The position numbers were made by a program, and so were the translations under genes. Positions 1 to 11,213 of a stretch of DNA of 64,000 nt are shown one piece after another. Origin of the DNA: Sabethes cyaneus (lineage: Eukaryota > Arthropoda > Insecta > Diptera > Culicidae); the NCBI RefSeq assembly GCF_943734655.1, contig NC_071355.1:238524027-238588026 (forward strand). The letters are read 5' to 3'. The notes under the pieces were generated by a model that did no database searches, was not told the origin of the DNA, and saw only the letters and a list, made by a program, of their open reading frames with translations. Each line of letters begins with the position of its first letter. Position 1 is the first letter of the stretch.

Positions 1-1870
1 CACATGAACTGATGTCCTGTATTGAGCCGTAGGCGAGGAAATGTAACTTATTGGATACGCTAGAATCATGAGAAGTCGTGGTAAAAGTCTCGTTAATTTC
101 CACGTTTACTCTTCGTATCGTATCTTCCAATGCAATATAGAACACAAGTTAGAGTCCATCCAACATCAAGCGAGCGGTTGAGGTCTCACCCATTATTCTG
201 ACGCGTAATTTTGAACCATTCAGTATCAAACGAATCCACTTCATTAGTTCCGTTGGAGATCTATGTTCTAGTATTACCTACCATAGCTCATACCGTTTGA
301 TTGAATCGTACGCCACCTTAAAGTCAACAAACAGATGATGAGTCAGCAAGTACTCTCAGAATTTGTCTAGCGACTGATGCAGGCTAAACTTCTGACCCGT
401 CGTGAAGCGACTCCCACGAAAACCAGTTTTATACTTGCCGACGAAGGTGTCCGCTAACGATCTTAATCTACAGAACAGGATACGGGACAGAATAGACAGG
501 ACAGACAGAATTGAACAATTTTGTACCTTGATCGTGTTTGCAATCGAATCGCTATTCAAGCCGCTTGCTCCTCGCCTTTAATTGCTTTCATAATCTCTTC
601 CTAAGTTGGTGACTCCCCAGTTTTACCACCGCTTCTAATCTTGTTCTCACTGTTCTCCGTGTTTAGAGATTCGGCAAGTGCTCCTTTCACCTGCCCGCTT
701 TTCACTGTTTGTAGAAATTGCTAATTCCGTTTCTTTGTGCCGACGAGCAAGTGCACTTCGTGTTCGTTCACCTTTTAGAAGGTGAGTTCTTTTTTCCGCA
801 GCTCAAGTTTTCCTGTACCTTTCTCTATTCTGACGCGTATCCAGGATGTGAATGCCATTCCTGATCTGGTACCGTGGACCCCCGCTAATTTGAACGATTC
901 CTCAGTAACCAGCTTGGTGGTTGGATTTTGTTGGCAGTTGAATGCAGCGAATATTTCGGCAGTTTTCAAAACGGGCCTGATTGCAAAATGGAAACAATCC
1001 GAGTGAGGGTTTCTTTCTCCATTCTAGTCCAGCAGAAAATGACTCTCACTCGGTTCGTTTTACATTTTGCAATTGGGTCCTTTTGAAAAGTTGATACCGA
1101 TTTCATTCTCCAATCGGTATTCCATCAGAATCGTTGAAAAAGCGGAATGTGAAACAGATTAAACACGATAGATCAGTATAAACAAATTAAGTTTATGTGA
1201 ATTGTCTTCCGCAAAAATGCTTTTCACTTCGAATCAGGTTGGTACTAGACGCAGAAGTGCTCGATGGTTAGACCAAGTGGAGCATGACCTGGAAAGGGTG
1301 GCACAGTCGAGAAATTGGAGACGGACAGCCATGGAACGAGTTTGTTGGCGGAACAGTATTTCTCAGCTGTAACCCTCTGGCGTTCGGCCGGCATGAAAAG
1401 CAGCTGTCTTCTTCCATGCGTGTTGCCTACCACCTATCTTGCAGTTATTTCAATGGCACCATTGATGTTCCCCCACAACCCATTCATATCTTCTTTCCTC
1501 TCTCCTCTCATGTTTTGCGATCCATAGATCGAGCTTTCTGGCGTATACCGCCGCCACACCAGCTGCCATCAACCGATGGATATTAAAACGCAGTGTCCTC
1601 TCCGTGTCCCCGGAAGACCGTACATCGATGGTAACCGGATGAAGAAGCTAGAGTCTCCACTTGGATGTCTTCAGGTGTGTTCCCGAATATTCAGATGTGG
1701 AAAGAGGATGCATGCTGCAAATGGCTATTCCTCTGGCCGCGATAAACTTTATGAGACTCATATCATTATCATTGGTGACAGATATATGCATTTCACGTCG
1801 TGGCTGAGCACTCTTCATAAATCCGCTTGAGGTTACCCGAGAATTGGTCCTTAAAGTCATCGGATATATC
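1..1870 (-). pseudogene. Decayed RTE-like non-LTR retrotransposon (endonuclease and RT remnants)
   Basis: Minus-strand translation gives endonuclease-like sequence in about 1870-1500 (TNDNDMSLIKFIAARGI, then a run ending in IDVRSSGDTERTLRF, resembling the DHxLVV end of RTE-type endonucleases). Reverse-transcriptase sequence follows in about 560-1 (ILSRILFCRLRSLADTFVGK, TGFRGSRFTTGQKFSLHQSL, then LFVDFKVAYDSIKRYELW after a stop). The order on the minus strand, endonuclease then RT, is that of one LINE. Stops and frame changes are frequent, so it is dead. A small fold-back repeat (964-1095) lies inside it. The element runs off the left edge, so its 3' part is not seen. RTE-clade placement rests on the FIDFKAAYDS-type motif and its neighbours; it is inference. 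Confidence 0.65.
964..1095. repeat. Small fold-back MITE-like repeat
   Basis: Two inverted arms of about 55-60 bp meet almost directly. The left arm (968-1023) contains GATTGCAAAATGGAAACAAT and CCGAGTGAGGGT. The right arm (1026-1090) contains the reverse complements ACTCTCACTCGG and ACATTTTGCAATTGGGTCC. The outer ends read roughly AGTTTTCAAAACGGGCC and GGTCCTTTTGAAAAGTT. The same outer end, AACTTTTCRAAAGGACC, occurs on the larger fold-back at 8287-8545, which suggests one family. No coding capacity. Confidence 0.6.
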
Positions 1871-2566
1871 ATTTGTCGATACCATAATGTTGTTCAGACT
1901 GTAGTTGAAAAACTTTTGCCCTAATTCTCAACACACATATACGCCCACGTAATAATGTAAGTAACGGAACGGATTTCATGACCAATTTTGGTCGTAAATA
2001 TCATGATAAGAGTGTAATAAAACCCAGATTATTATTTGGGCGGTCATCAGCGGGCCTCCAGTTATCCGACGGTTTCCCAACACTACGAACCATCTTCACG
2101 TTCCGTCCTTGTACCGCCGCTGGGTAAATATGGGTTTTGAATGAATTAGCTCTACTTGGGCACTGAACTTCCTCGTGCTACTTCATGAAAAGTTCAGACG
2201 CTCCAGGTACCGAGTTTCCGTTACTCGTTATTCATCAATCGTTTCCTTGTTCTTTGCCGATTGACCCGTTCTGTATTTTCATTCTCGTTATTCGTGTTAC
2301 GTAAGATTTTCAGTACTCTACTTCATCCAGAGGAACAGGGGCACAGCTTTGCACTCCATACCTTAGCTGCTTCAACATGCTCCTACAATTTTCAAGTATG
2401 GCCATCGATCGTCATTGACTGATATAAATTTCTGTTAAAAGCTACTGAGAAATTGGAAAGTGTTGGGAATTGCTTAAATAAACCCATTGGTACTTCTGCT
2501 TTTCGTTTTGCGATTAGTATTTCGTTTCATCAAGTACGACACAATCATTTAGCACTATAGTCGTTC
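1871..2566. other. Non-coding stretch, no recognised feature
   Basis: AT-rich sequence without a convincing gene. The stretch near 2330-2420 (ACAGGGGCACAGCTTTGC, and a later GGCCATCGATCGTCATTG) resembles pieces around 45510-45560 and 46620-46640, so it probably contains SINE or LINE debris. I see no motif that allows a firmer call. Confidence 0.4.
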
Positions 2567-3055
2567 CATTCATCACATCACTCGCGAAACTTAACTTGAG
2601 GCACAGAAAACTTTAATTTACCACTCGAACAGTTATTTAGTAAGATATTATAATGATTTTGCCCAAATTGTTCACTTGAATTGATAGGAAAAACTTCACT
2701 TTGTTTCGATTGCAATTCCGAATCCGCGACCGTCGTTGTTGTACGTTGCCAAGGGAACGGACGTTTATATGGAGTGATGCAACGTAAACATTTGAGCATG
2801 AAATTGACCAATTATTTTCGCTATTAAATTAAAGGTCCTAGAGTGTCGATATACTTATAAAATTCATTGATAATAAAATTCACCGTAAACAACATTTTAT
2901 GTGATAGAATTACTGTCGGATATAGTTCAACAGCAAAAATAGATTCGCGATTCTACGTTTCATAATTGTTCATAACAAATTATTACCTACTACTAGCAAC
3001 TCTATTCTCAACAAAACGATAATGGCAACAAGGACTGAAAGCAGTAAAAAAGCAA
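2567..3055. repeat. Dispersed repeat family A, copy 1
   Basis: About 490 bp that recurs at 42608-43100 in the same orientation with high similarity. Shared landmarks are GTTCCATTCATCACA, AACTTAACTTGAGGCACAG, TTAGTAAGATATTAT, CGACCGTCGTTGTTG, TTCACCGTAAACAACATTTT and TACCTACTACTAGCAAC. It has no convincing protein. A short minus-strand open frame inside it is also present in copy 2, and I regard it as chance. Probably a non-autonomous transposon; clean terminal inverted repeats were not identified. Confidence 0.7.
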
Positions 3056-3099
3056 CTAGATTTTGACGACCTTCACCTTAAATAAAAAGAAAATTCTGG

Positions 3100-4486
3100 A
3101 AACTATTTCTTTTGCGTAGAACACAAAACAGCAAAGCATGCTACGATCCCCATTTAACATCGACCAAACGCCTCCACCAGCAAACCAAAATGTAATGAAA
3201 GTAGAAGCCCCTCCACCGAGGGTGACATTTCAATTCAAAAACCTGTCAACCAATTCCCCATCGAGTGCTTTCATTCATAGTTTTCCTCCACTTGCAGCTT
3301 TGAATTCGCTCCCGACTCTCCCAAACATTCACTCGCTTTTCCTCTAACCCCGCAATCACTCTCCCGCTCTCTGCTAGATTCGGAAATGCCAGTACACAAA
3401 AGCTCTTTCGTCGTCTATTTTTGAAAACATTTTCCTGGCTCACGCATGGCCTACGCCGTGCCATGCCAAATCATACACCACAGCACAGCACAGCACAGCA
3501 TGACAAATGTCAAAACGAAAAGTTCGATGAGAGAGCTTCCTTCGTTCGCTCGCTCGCTCGCTCGCTATCACGCATGGACACTGCCGTTCGTCCGTCGGTC
3601 ATTCAGTTTCCAATGAGAAAAGCTCTCCGCCATCACAGAACAGGACCATCGCGATTGCCACACACAAAAAAAAGTGCGAGAGCTTTCTGCGAGCTGCGCA
3701 TGCTTTGCTCCTTTCGCTTCCTACAATCGTGACGACGACGGACGACGTCGAACGGTGGGTAGACTTTGTGGTATGACCGTGCCGTTTCGCTCGCTCGTTA
3801 CTCGATCGATTTTCCCACTCACTTGAAAAAGCTACCATCTTGGTGAATGGTGTGAAAATTTTTGCCTGCTGCCCGAATTGGATTTTCCACTGGAATTGGG
3901 CTGCAAGGTTTGGCTTAATTTGCGTTGAAAAGTTGCGGAAAAGTGTACGCTTCGAGGCGGTATTGTGCAAAACTTGCGAAAACGAAGATGAATTGCCCTG
4001 GTGGTTGTTGTTGAGGTGCATTTTCCGTGTTTTCTCCAAGTGTATAGATAGTAGAAGAAAAAATTTACAGTGGGTGACCACGGGCAGTTCTATTCTGTTT
4101 CCAGCGAAAATCTTCGCAGCAGCAGCTAACTTGGTATGGCACTTAAATGTTTTCTCCAGTAATTTTATGTGTTGTTGAAAAATTATTGGATTAGAGTTTG
4201 ATTCGGAAAAATGGCCAATGACGAAAATTAAAGTAACGAAAAATCGGGTTTCGTGTGATCACAGTAGGCGTATTTGGTTCCCATGTAGGTCATCTAATTA
4301 ATTGACGGAAATTGAAAGGGCAATCGCAGAAGTAGCTTATTAACGTGGCATGTGTGGGTGGAGAAGCAGGATTAGAGCGGAAATAGGTTTTTGATTTTTC
4401 GATTTCGGTTCGATCACGATCACAGAGTGGTGGAAAAAATCTCTCCCTATAATTATTTAATGTGACTCTGTGTGTGCTTTCTGCAG
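3100..4486 (+). promoter_or_regulatory. Syt1: Putative Syt1 promoter and 5' leader region
   Basis: This is the repeat-poor, GC-richer stretch upstream of the first coding exon. It contains short tandem motifs: CAGCA units at 3481-3500, CGCT repeats at 3542-3566 and CGACGACG clusters near 3730-3750. A typical 3' splice site (CTTTCTGCAG, ending at 4486) shows that at least one non-coding leader exon lies upstream. The core promoter and leader exon boundaries cannot be fixed by eye, and I found no convincing TATA box. Open frames here (for example minus strand 3599-4081) lack recognisable motifs and are probably chance. Confidence 0.4.
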
Positions 4487-4647
4487 CCAACGAAAAAAAA
4501 CCAAAATGGCTCCGGGAATATGGAAGAGAGAGGCCGAACCCGATGCCGATGCAGTGAACCTGCCAGACGCTGCAACCACTTTGGCGACAAGAATCTTCGG
4601 ACATAAGCATCATCACCACACAACAACGGCCTCGGAGCTAGAGACAG
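4487..4647 (+). CDS. Syt1: Synaptotagmin 1, first coding exon (luminal N-terminus)
   Basis: The exon starts after the acceptor CTTTCTGCAG and ends at the donor CAG|GTAAGC. Translation starts at ATG 4506 in a good insect context (CCAAAATGG) and gives 47 codons plus one base. The final G joins the AA at 38919 to make a Glu codon, so the phase matches the membrane-anchor exon exactly. The segment begins MAPGIWKREAEPDADAVN, is acidic, contains a His cluster (HKHHHH, residues 33-38) and ends TTTASELET. In synaptotagmin this part faces the vesicle lumen and is the least conserved region, so assignment rests on phase, strand, splice signals and acidic composition rather than homology. An in-frame ATG at 4470 overlaps the acceptor and would only be used if the leader is not spliced. 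An extra exon inside the 34-kb intron is not excluded. Confidence 0.7.
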
Positions 4648-6469
4648 GTAAGCCCTGGGGGATGACGGTTCGAACGAAGCAAGGGTACACACCAACAAAC
4701 GGGGTAAAATTTTAAATATGAAAAAGAGTGTGGCATTTGCTTTTTGTGTCCCTGTGGGAATGTGACCTTTTATCGATAATAATCAGAACCTGCTGCACGG
4801 GAAAGCTCCATTTGAGATTACGAATTTCCCATAAAGCAAACCCATTGATTATTGTCGTCAAGTCGAGCTCGAGAGTAGCACCTGTGCAGCAGTTGTTTGC
4901 TGCAATCGCACAAAGCTAACGAACGACGACTGGGTTATGTAATTTCGTTTACTTTCACGTTCCACTTTCATGTGCCCTAGGGCAGGGATCGAAAGAAAAC
5001 GAATGACGGTGGCAAACCACATGCACAGCAGAAAGCAAGAATGAATGAAAAGAATCTGATGTACTTATACTTGCCAGCCAGCAGGGCAGCACTGTGTTCC
5101 GTCCGTTCGTTCTCGTTTCTGGCAAGGATATTCTCACGTGGCCCATCAAGTGGAAGCTTGAACGGAACGCGAAAGCCATTTATCCTATCCTTTCCATTGG
5201 TGGTGTAGAAAAATATGTGCAAATTCTTACCTTTCGAATGCTTGACTCGTCACTGACGCTTTTAAAGTGTCAACGAAATTCTATAAACACCTTTCTTTTT
5301 ATTTTTCCTCAAAGTCATGGCCTCCTCCTCTTCAGTGCAGTGTGGATACGTACGGTGGGAATGGAGCTTACCTGTTAGGAAAATTCTAAACGTGTGAGCT
5401 TTTGCACGGTGAGCCAGTGGATTAATTTACATGACTTGGAATTTCGCAAAAGCTACACATTGGTTGGTTTGGTACACAGCTATGTACATCTTTTAGTCGG
5501 ATGAAAATTATTGGTTTATCGATCGAATGACAATGGTATGGTCCCTATGTACACTGTTCTGAGTTCAATTGAAAATTCAGTCAAAAATATGCGAAAACTG
5601 TGTGCTATAAACAACGAAGAATATGAGACTATTCGAAACAGGGTGAACAGGAGATAAGCATGAGCAGCATCAAAGCCGTAAAAGTGTGTGTTCGCTGGGT
5701 GGGCAATAAAATTTCCTTGCTGCGGGAACTTTTCGCAGCAACTCTGATCTGACCTTGCCTAACTCAACCGATTCTGGCCAGAGCTGGGTCACAATTTTTA
5801 ACCACGCTTTACTGTGTACCTGTAACCGCCAACCGCCTACTATTCTTCACCATTTCGTTTGATCTTTTTGTTGCTGTCTTATTGCGATGCTTACTGTTGG
5901 ATAGCCAGTGACGCACATCCATTTAATCGATTTTTACTCTTCGCCTTTCTTAAATATTTTGTAATGATTCTTAAGATTTTTCGTTAAGATATTTGAAACT
6001 GTGAAAAAAAATAACAATGTTTCATAAATAATATAAGCAGACAGTAGATATTTGCCTGTAAAATATTTTTTTAAGAAAAATTAAATATTTCCAGCTCACA
6101 GCGAACAAGTTTCACGGGACCCAAATAAATGTGAGACGATCGTTGATCCCCCAGTTTGTGTTGTAAATGTTTTACAAAATTTTCTAACTAATCGAACGTT
6201 TACAATTTGTCTATCAGAGTTCTGAAAATAGAGCGTTACCTGTGAAAGCAGGCGCGCCGCATGGTTCAATCTCGGGCCCAATCCTGTTTATAATGTATAT
6301 TAGCATCATATTTTGCTGACTGCAGTTACTAAGTCTGTAATTCAACAATCTCTAGAGCGTTGCAAAGGATCAAGACTCGATTGACCGGACGAAATATACA
6401 TCAAACAACTTTCAACAAATCTCGGGATAGGCTTACACCGCAAAAGATAAGTTTAAAGTGGTTGAAATT

Positions 6470-6535
6470 TAAAAAAAAGTGGAAGGTTGCATCAGAGACA
6501 CTACCGCCTATTGACTAGGACCACGCAGAGCACTT
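6470..6535. repeat. Short shared repeat (second copy at 21548-21604)
   Basis: The string from AAGTGGAAGGTTGCATCAGA to GGACCACGCAGAGC, about 57 bp, occurs here and again at 21548-21604 with one base of difference. Flanking sequences differ apart from a few bases, so this is the common remnant of a larger, otherwise lost mobile element. At the second site it lies inside the jockey-type LINE region. Confidence 0.6.
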
Positions 6536-6579
6536 ATTTAAAATATAAATATACATGAATAAACATTTTGAATTAGTTT

Positions 6580-7715
6580 TGGTGATACCTTTAGAACTAG
6601 ATAAGTTTATTTCATGGAAAAAATAATTAATTCTAAGACATCTTCAACCATTATTTGGTGGCTTTTAAAGAGGTATTAGCATTTTTGGCACGAGCAGCAC
6701 GTTCCTCACAATCACTCTTAAAGAGGCTTATTGGTGGATGATTTATAAAACGTTTGCAACATTTACTAAGAATTACCAAGTAAAACAGCTACCAAACACA
6801 CGATTAGAAGTGATGAACTTGTCCAAGTCTCCTGCATACAGCAGATTTCCAGAAGCTTGACTCTCGGGAGAGGTAATCGTAGAGCGATTATTGTAGTGAG
6901 TCAGAGTAGAATTCTCGGCAGGAATTCGTTCGAAGATACTCGTTTCGTTTGAAGAATTATCAGTGTAAGAGTGGACCAGCTTCAGAACGTTATATATGTA
7001 TGTACATTGTGACTTCTTATCACCCTTTTTGATTTTTTCCCCGCTTGCACGAGTTTATTAATGGCAAAATTTTCGCAGAAGCTAACTATGTGATCTAGCA
7101 GTCTCTGTGTCATTAGAACGGGGATTCAAAGTCAGTCCTTTTTTTCAAAGTCTTTCATTCCATCATCTACGTAACTGACGGGCGTAGCTTGCCGATGCAC
7201 TATCGGCAGGCCCCGAAACTTTTACAGGTTTTGCAACACGTAGCAACGAAAACTGATAGTGTTTTGTGTTGCATTTCGGATTGTCTGTTCGGATTGGACT
7301 TATCATAAAAGAAAAATCTGAGGAATTGAGATCTTAAATATCCAATATTCAATAAAATGGCCATAACTAGATTAAAAGGTTATAACAACGATAGATTTTA
7401 CTCTCACATCTACCAAATAAATGCATTGGAAGTATTGATTTTATACCCTAAAATGTTTAAACGACCTTTGTTGTGGCTGGTAGCTTATGTAAATTCACTA
7501 AAATTGTTCAACTTTATGTAAAACTTATTTATGTAAAAACACAGAATAGGCACACATTTTGTAAATCGATTGGTATGCAAACCAGCAAAATCCGTACAGA
7601 ACTGACTGAGTTATTGTCGTTCAAAATCTATCACATTTTCGTGTCACGAGCATTTTTGTTTCCGCAGCATGCCACCCTATTAAAGTAAGACGTAGTCCTG
7701 CGTCAAAAGAACAAA
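6580..7715. repeat. Dispersed repeat family B, copy 1
   Basis: About 1.1 kb that recurs at 25605-26735. Shared landmarks include CAACCATTATTTGGTG, GAATTACCAAGTA, TAATCGTAGAGC, TTGTAGTGAGTCAGAGTAGA, AGGAATTCGTTCGAAGATAC, GCAACACGTAGCAACGAAAA, CAGAACTGACTGAGTTATTG and CACCCTATTAAAGTAAGAC. This copy carries about 50 extra bases near 6678-6728. No protein is encoded, so it may be a solo LTR or a non-autonomous element; I cannot choose between these by eye. Confidence 0.7.
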
Positions 7716-8286
7716 ACGTCAAAATTTGCAAGGAATTATCTTATTTTGGCCTGCCAAATCTGCACCTGTGGGAAGCGCAGTGAAATTTTCGTCTTTTGTC
7801 ATTTTTAGAGCAGTACAATGAAAATCAACTGCATGTGCTTTGGCCCGATTCATGTCACTATATCGAAAAGCGTATTGGAATGCTATGCGGTTAATTCGGT
7901 GCATTTTGTCCCCAAGGATGTAAACCCACTGAACTGCTCCGAACTATGTACTTACGTCCGATTGAAATCTATTGAGCCATGATGGCAGCGAGAACTCAGA
8001 CAGACTAAGAGGCAAATAAGAACTGCATGCAAGACACGCTAAGGAACTGGAAAACTAGTGAAAAAGGTACAAACTCTTAGGGACGGCGTTAAGCGAAAGT
8101 GTTGAGTATTTTACCAACGACATTTAATAATTGATCCAATTTGGTTTTGATCCCATAAACACAAGAGATTGATGGCAATTTTACTGTGTTGCAATAATTT
8201 GCCCTTTTCTTTTTAAAATGATTTTGAAGCGACCGCCTTGGTTTAATATGGGTATTTTTCAAAATTATCGTCTACTTTTGGACCGG

Positions 8287-8545
8287 AGGATACCGGAGAA
8301 TCTCGCAAAACTTTTCGAAAGGACCTAAGTAACATTGAGAGACTCTCTTTGGCGTTCCTCTCTTTTGATTATTACGGCCACATAAATGCATTTTAACGAA
8401 AAATTTCTTGTTGTTAGCAACCGATTTAGGCAAAGCTGATGCCTTAAAGTGCATTTGCATCGTTGTGGCAAGTGAAAGAGAGGAGGCACAAAGAGAATCT
8501 CTCATTGTTACTTAGGTCCTTTTGAAAAGTTATGCGAGATTTCAC
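8287..8545. repeat. Fold-back MITE (about 260 bp)
   Basis: Inverted arms of about 75-100 bp. The left arm (8292-8366) reads AATCTCGCAAAACTTTTCGA then AAGGACCTAAGTAACATTGA. The right arm (about 8463-8545) holds the reverse complement, ATTGTTACTTAGGTCC then TTTTGAAAAGTTATGCGAGA. A weaker inner pair (AAATGCATTTTAA and TTAAAGTGCATTTGC) extends the fold almost to the middle. The AACTTTTC..AAAGGACC end is shared with the repeat at 964-1095. No coding capacity. Confidence 0.65.
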
Positions 8546-8776
8546 GGAATCCTGTATATGGACATCGTTTATGGAATAGAAATAATGCCTAAAACCTTCG
8601 AGGTTTCCCAGTTTGAGAGACCTTTTTTCCAAAAATGTTAAAAATTCTTTAATGATAGCTACCAACGACCTATTTAATCCATTTGAAAGGTATATTCTTC
8701 TAGTTGTCTGAAAAAAGCTTTAACCGTTTTAGTTATAAGCTAATTTGGTTACAACCACAAATGTGAAGGTGCCCTT

Positions 8777-8816
8777 TTGTCTCACTGTTCCCCACTAGGT
8801 GGGAAGAGTGAGACAA
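8777..8816. repeat. Short perfect-looking hairpin
   Basis: TTGTCTCACTGTTCCC and its near-exact reverse complement GGGAAGAGTGAGACAA face each other across a loop of about 8 bases, pairing 15 of 16 positions. No terminator-like function is expected in this context. It may be the tip of a decayed fold-back element. Confidence 0.55.
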
Positions 8817-8855
8817 CGAGTATTAAATAACGAGACACATATTTCGCACACATTA

Positions 8856-9069
8856 CCCAGGTAACCAATAAGCATTAGTATAAGCAGTAAATCAATCGTT
8901 TATTAGCATTCCTGGCGTTTTATACTGCAGGTTGCTGTTTATCAGCCTTTTGACTGCATAACTGTTCTAAATTGACATCCACAATTCTATTTAAATTCTT
9001 CTTGTCGTTAACTCGGTGCTTACTGGCTTGCATTTAAATTGCATTGGAAATGCTTATTGGTTACCTGGG
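8856..9069. mobile_element. MITE of 214 bp with TA target-site duplication
   Basis: Terminal inverted repeats of about 21 bp: the left end is CCCAGGTAACCAATAAGCAT and the right end is its reverse complement ATGCTTATTGGTTACCTGGG. A TA dinucleotide flanks each end (8854-8855 and 9070-9071), the duplication made by Tc1/mariner-type transposases. A longer, end-eroded relative lies at 37318-37592 and shares GTAAATCAATCGTTTATTAG, CCTTTTGACTGCATA and ATCCACAATTCTATTTAA. This copy therefore looks like an internally deleted derivative. It may belong to one of the TA-type MITE groups described in Aedes, but I cannot assign the named family from memory. Confidence 0.75.
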
Positions 9070-9089
9070 TAATGTAACATATACCTTTC

Positions 9090-10050
9090 CTACTAACTGG
9101 AAACACGATGAGATATTGCGGCTACGTAAAAAACCATACCTAAATGCTATGTCTAACCCCAGACCAATCAGTGTGCTGTGTACTCTGTCAAAGGTGTTTA
9201 AAAAATAACAACAAATGTCATCCTTCAATGAGGAATAACTTGCTATCCGAGTAGCAAGCTGATTTTCGTAAAAGGCTACGTTTCGCGTTTACGATAATCT
9301 AGCCAAAACCGATCAACAGGAAGGGCTCGGCCATATTGCTGCTTCCGAGCTTTTCTAAAGCTTTCGACTTTGTTCGAAGCTGGAAACTCATTTTTACTTT
9401 GCCGTTTCTGCCGTTAACCTCAGGCAGTCGTATTTGAAGGAACGAGCCCAAACCGTGTTCTGTGGAGATCAACAGTCCGAAGTGGGTCTTTCAACATCTA
9501 GAGTTCCTCAAGGCTCGGTGCTCGGATCTCTGCTTTTTTGTTGTTACGTGAACGATTTACCTTTAATACTCCGCTATTGCTCAATACAGATTTATTTAGA
9601 TGACGTTCAGCTGCATATCTGCTGCCTTGGTCCTCGTTTCCATGAACTGAATAAAGAAGATCTAACAAGAATCATAGAGTAGTCTCAGCGAAACCAGTTA
9701 TTCGCCAACTAATCGAAGAGCAAAGCGATGTTTTTAAAGAGTTGTCGTAAAAACACGGATCAAACCTACGTTTTACCTTCTGTCCTTATGGACGGGCAAA
9801 CTATTGAGTGGAAAGGGTGTGCAAAAAATCTTGGTTTCATTTACCAGACGGATCTGAAATGGGACAGCCTAGTAAAGCAGCAATGCAAGAAAATCAGTGC
9901 AATGCTCCTGCTGCCCCCACGGCTTCACGTCTGAAATTGTTCAAAGCGTTGATTTTAACCCACTTCAAATTTGGTGAGCTTTTTCACGTTAGACCAAGTA
10001 CGGGCTTCATGAATAAGAGTTTAAGAGTTACACTGAATTCAAGTGTACGC
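9090..10050 (+). pseudogene. Non-LTR retrotransposon reverse transcriptase remnant
   Basis: Degenerate LINE RT. Palm-domain signatures are visible: RPISVLCTLSKVF near 9160-9200, TSRVPQGSVLGSLLF near 9496-9540, and YLDDVQLH near 9593-9616, where the usual YADD has become YLDD. Thumb-like sequence follows (CAKNLGFIYQTDLKW, then LKLFKALILTHFKFGELFHV near 9935-9990). Frameshifts and stops break it, so it is not functional. Clade is uncertain (jockey/I group). It ends where a pyrimidine-rich tract begins. Confidence 0.7.
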
Positions 10051-10069
10051 TTTTGCTGTCAGCTTATTG

Positions 10070-10995
10070 TCGTTTTCGTTTTTTTTTGTTTTTATAATTT
10101 GATAATAGTCGTTCTTGACTTAGAGTTAGAATTTGAACCCGGGTCCTCGGCGCCGGAATTTACTTCTAGTTTTTTTGTTGTCGTTTTTCTGTTAGTCGTT
10201 TTTCGTTTGTTATCTAGCTTTCTGACATCTTTACATCCTCTTTTTATCTTTTTTAAGCGATTTGTTGGTATTTTATGCTCTCTCCATGGCATTTTCGCAT
10301 CGATTTATAGTCTTTTCGTCTTTTGGTATAGTTGTTTTCTATTCTTGTTTCTTTTTTGGCGTTTTCTTGGCGTCTATTCACCGCATTTTTATCGTCTTTT
10401 ATCTTTTCACCATCGTCTTTTTGAAGCCTACTTGTCTTCATTTCTTCGTCATATTTTCGTTGTATTTTTCGTACCTGCTCATCGTCTTGTCGTTTATTTG
10501 CTTCCTTTTCATCATCTTATCGTTGTCTATTCGTCATCGTTGGCTATTTTTTCCTTTTCAACGCCCTTTTCTCAACTCTTAGTTGTCTCTTTGTCGTATT
10601 TTTTTGGCCTTTTCATGGTCTTTTTGCCATTTTTTCATCGTATTTTCGTCGATTTTTTTTTTGGCTTTTTCGTTGGCTTCTTGCCGTCTTTTGTTGCTGT
10701 TTTGGCGTCTTTGCTTCGTTTTTTCATCTTTTTATTATCTTTCGTCTCGTCTGTTGTCAAGAAATTAAAACTGTTGTCTTTTTTTTGTTTTTTTTTGTCG
10801 TGTTTTCGTCGCTTCGTCTTTTTATCATATTTAAATGCTACCGTATTTTTGTTGTTTTGTGTCGTCTTTTAGCCAACTTTTCATCGTATTTTCGGCATCC
10901 TTTTATAACTGTTCTGTCATGTTATCATCACATTTTCGTCATCTTTCCGCTGTCTTCTCACCGGCTTTTCTACGTATATTACTCACCTTTTCATT
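10070..10995. repeat. Pyrimidine-rich low-complexity tract (TTTTCGTC-like)
   Basis: About 0.9 kb in which one strand is mostly T with recurring TTTTCGTC, TTTTCATCG and GTCGTTTT words. It looks like an expanded, diverged microsatellite. It produces long Phe/Leu/Ser-rich open frames, including one running from the LINE remnant to 10872, which I consider artefacts of composition. The tract has fewer T-runs than random poly-T decay would give, and the 7-9 base periodicity suggests slippage expansion. Confidence 0.65.
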
Positions 10996-11213
10996 GCTTT
11001 CTGAAGGCTTAAATTTATTATTATTTATTATTGGGGTACTTCATCTAACTGTAAATTGTCTACATTGTCCAACTGAATACGTTTTACCGTGTGAAATGAG
11101 CATATGGAACATTAATATACATATACGGAACAAGAATTCCAGCTACTTGGTTATAAGGAATAGAAAATACATGCACTAATGAGAATTCCTAAATTCATTG
11201 AACTACGGATAAA

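Noticed and set aside
3599..4081. 160-codon minus-strand open frame
   Set aside because: Lies in the Syt1 upstream region, antisense, with no recognisable motif; more probably promoter or leader sequence.
9808..10872. 354-codon open frame
   Set aside because: It starts in LINE RT debris out of the RT frame and continues through a T-rich tract; the Phe/Leu/Ser-rich protein reflects composition.
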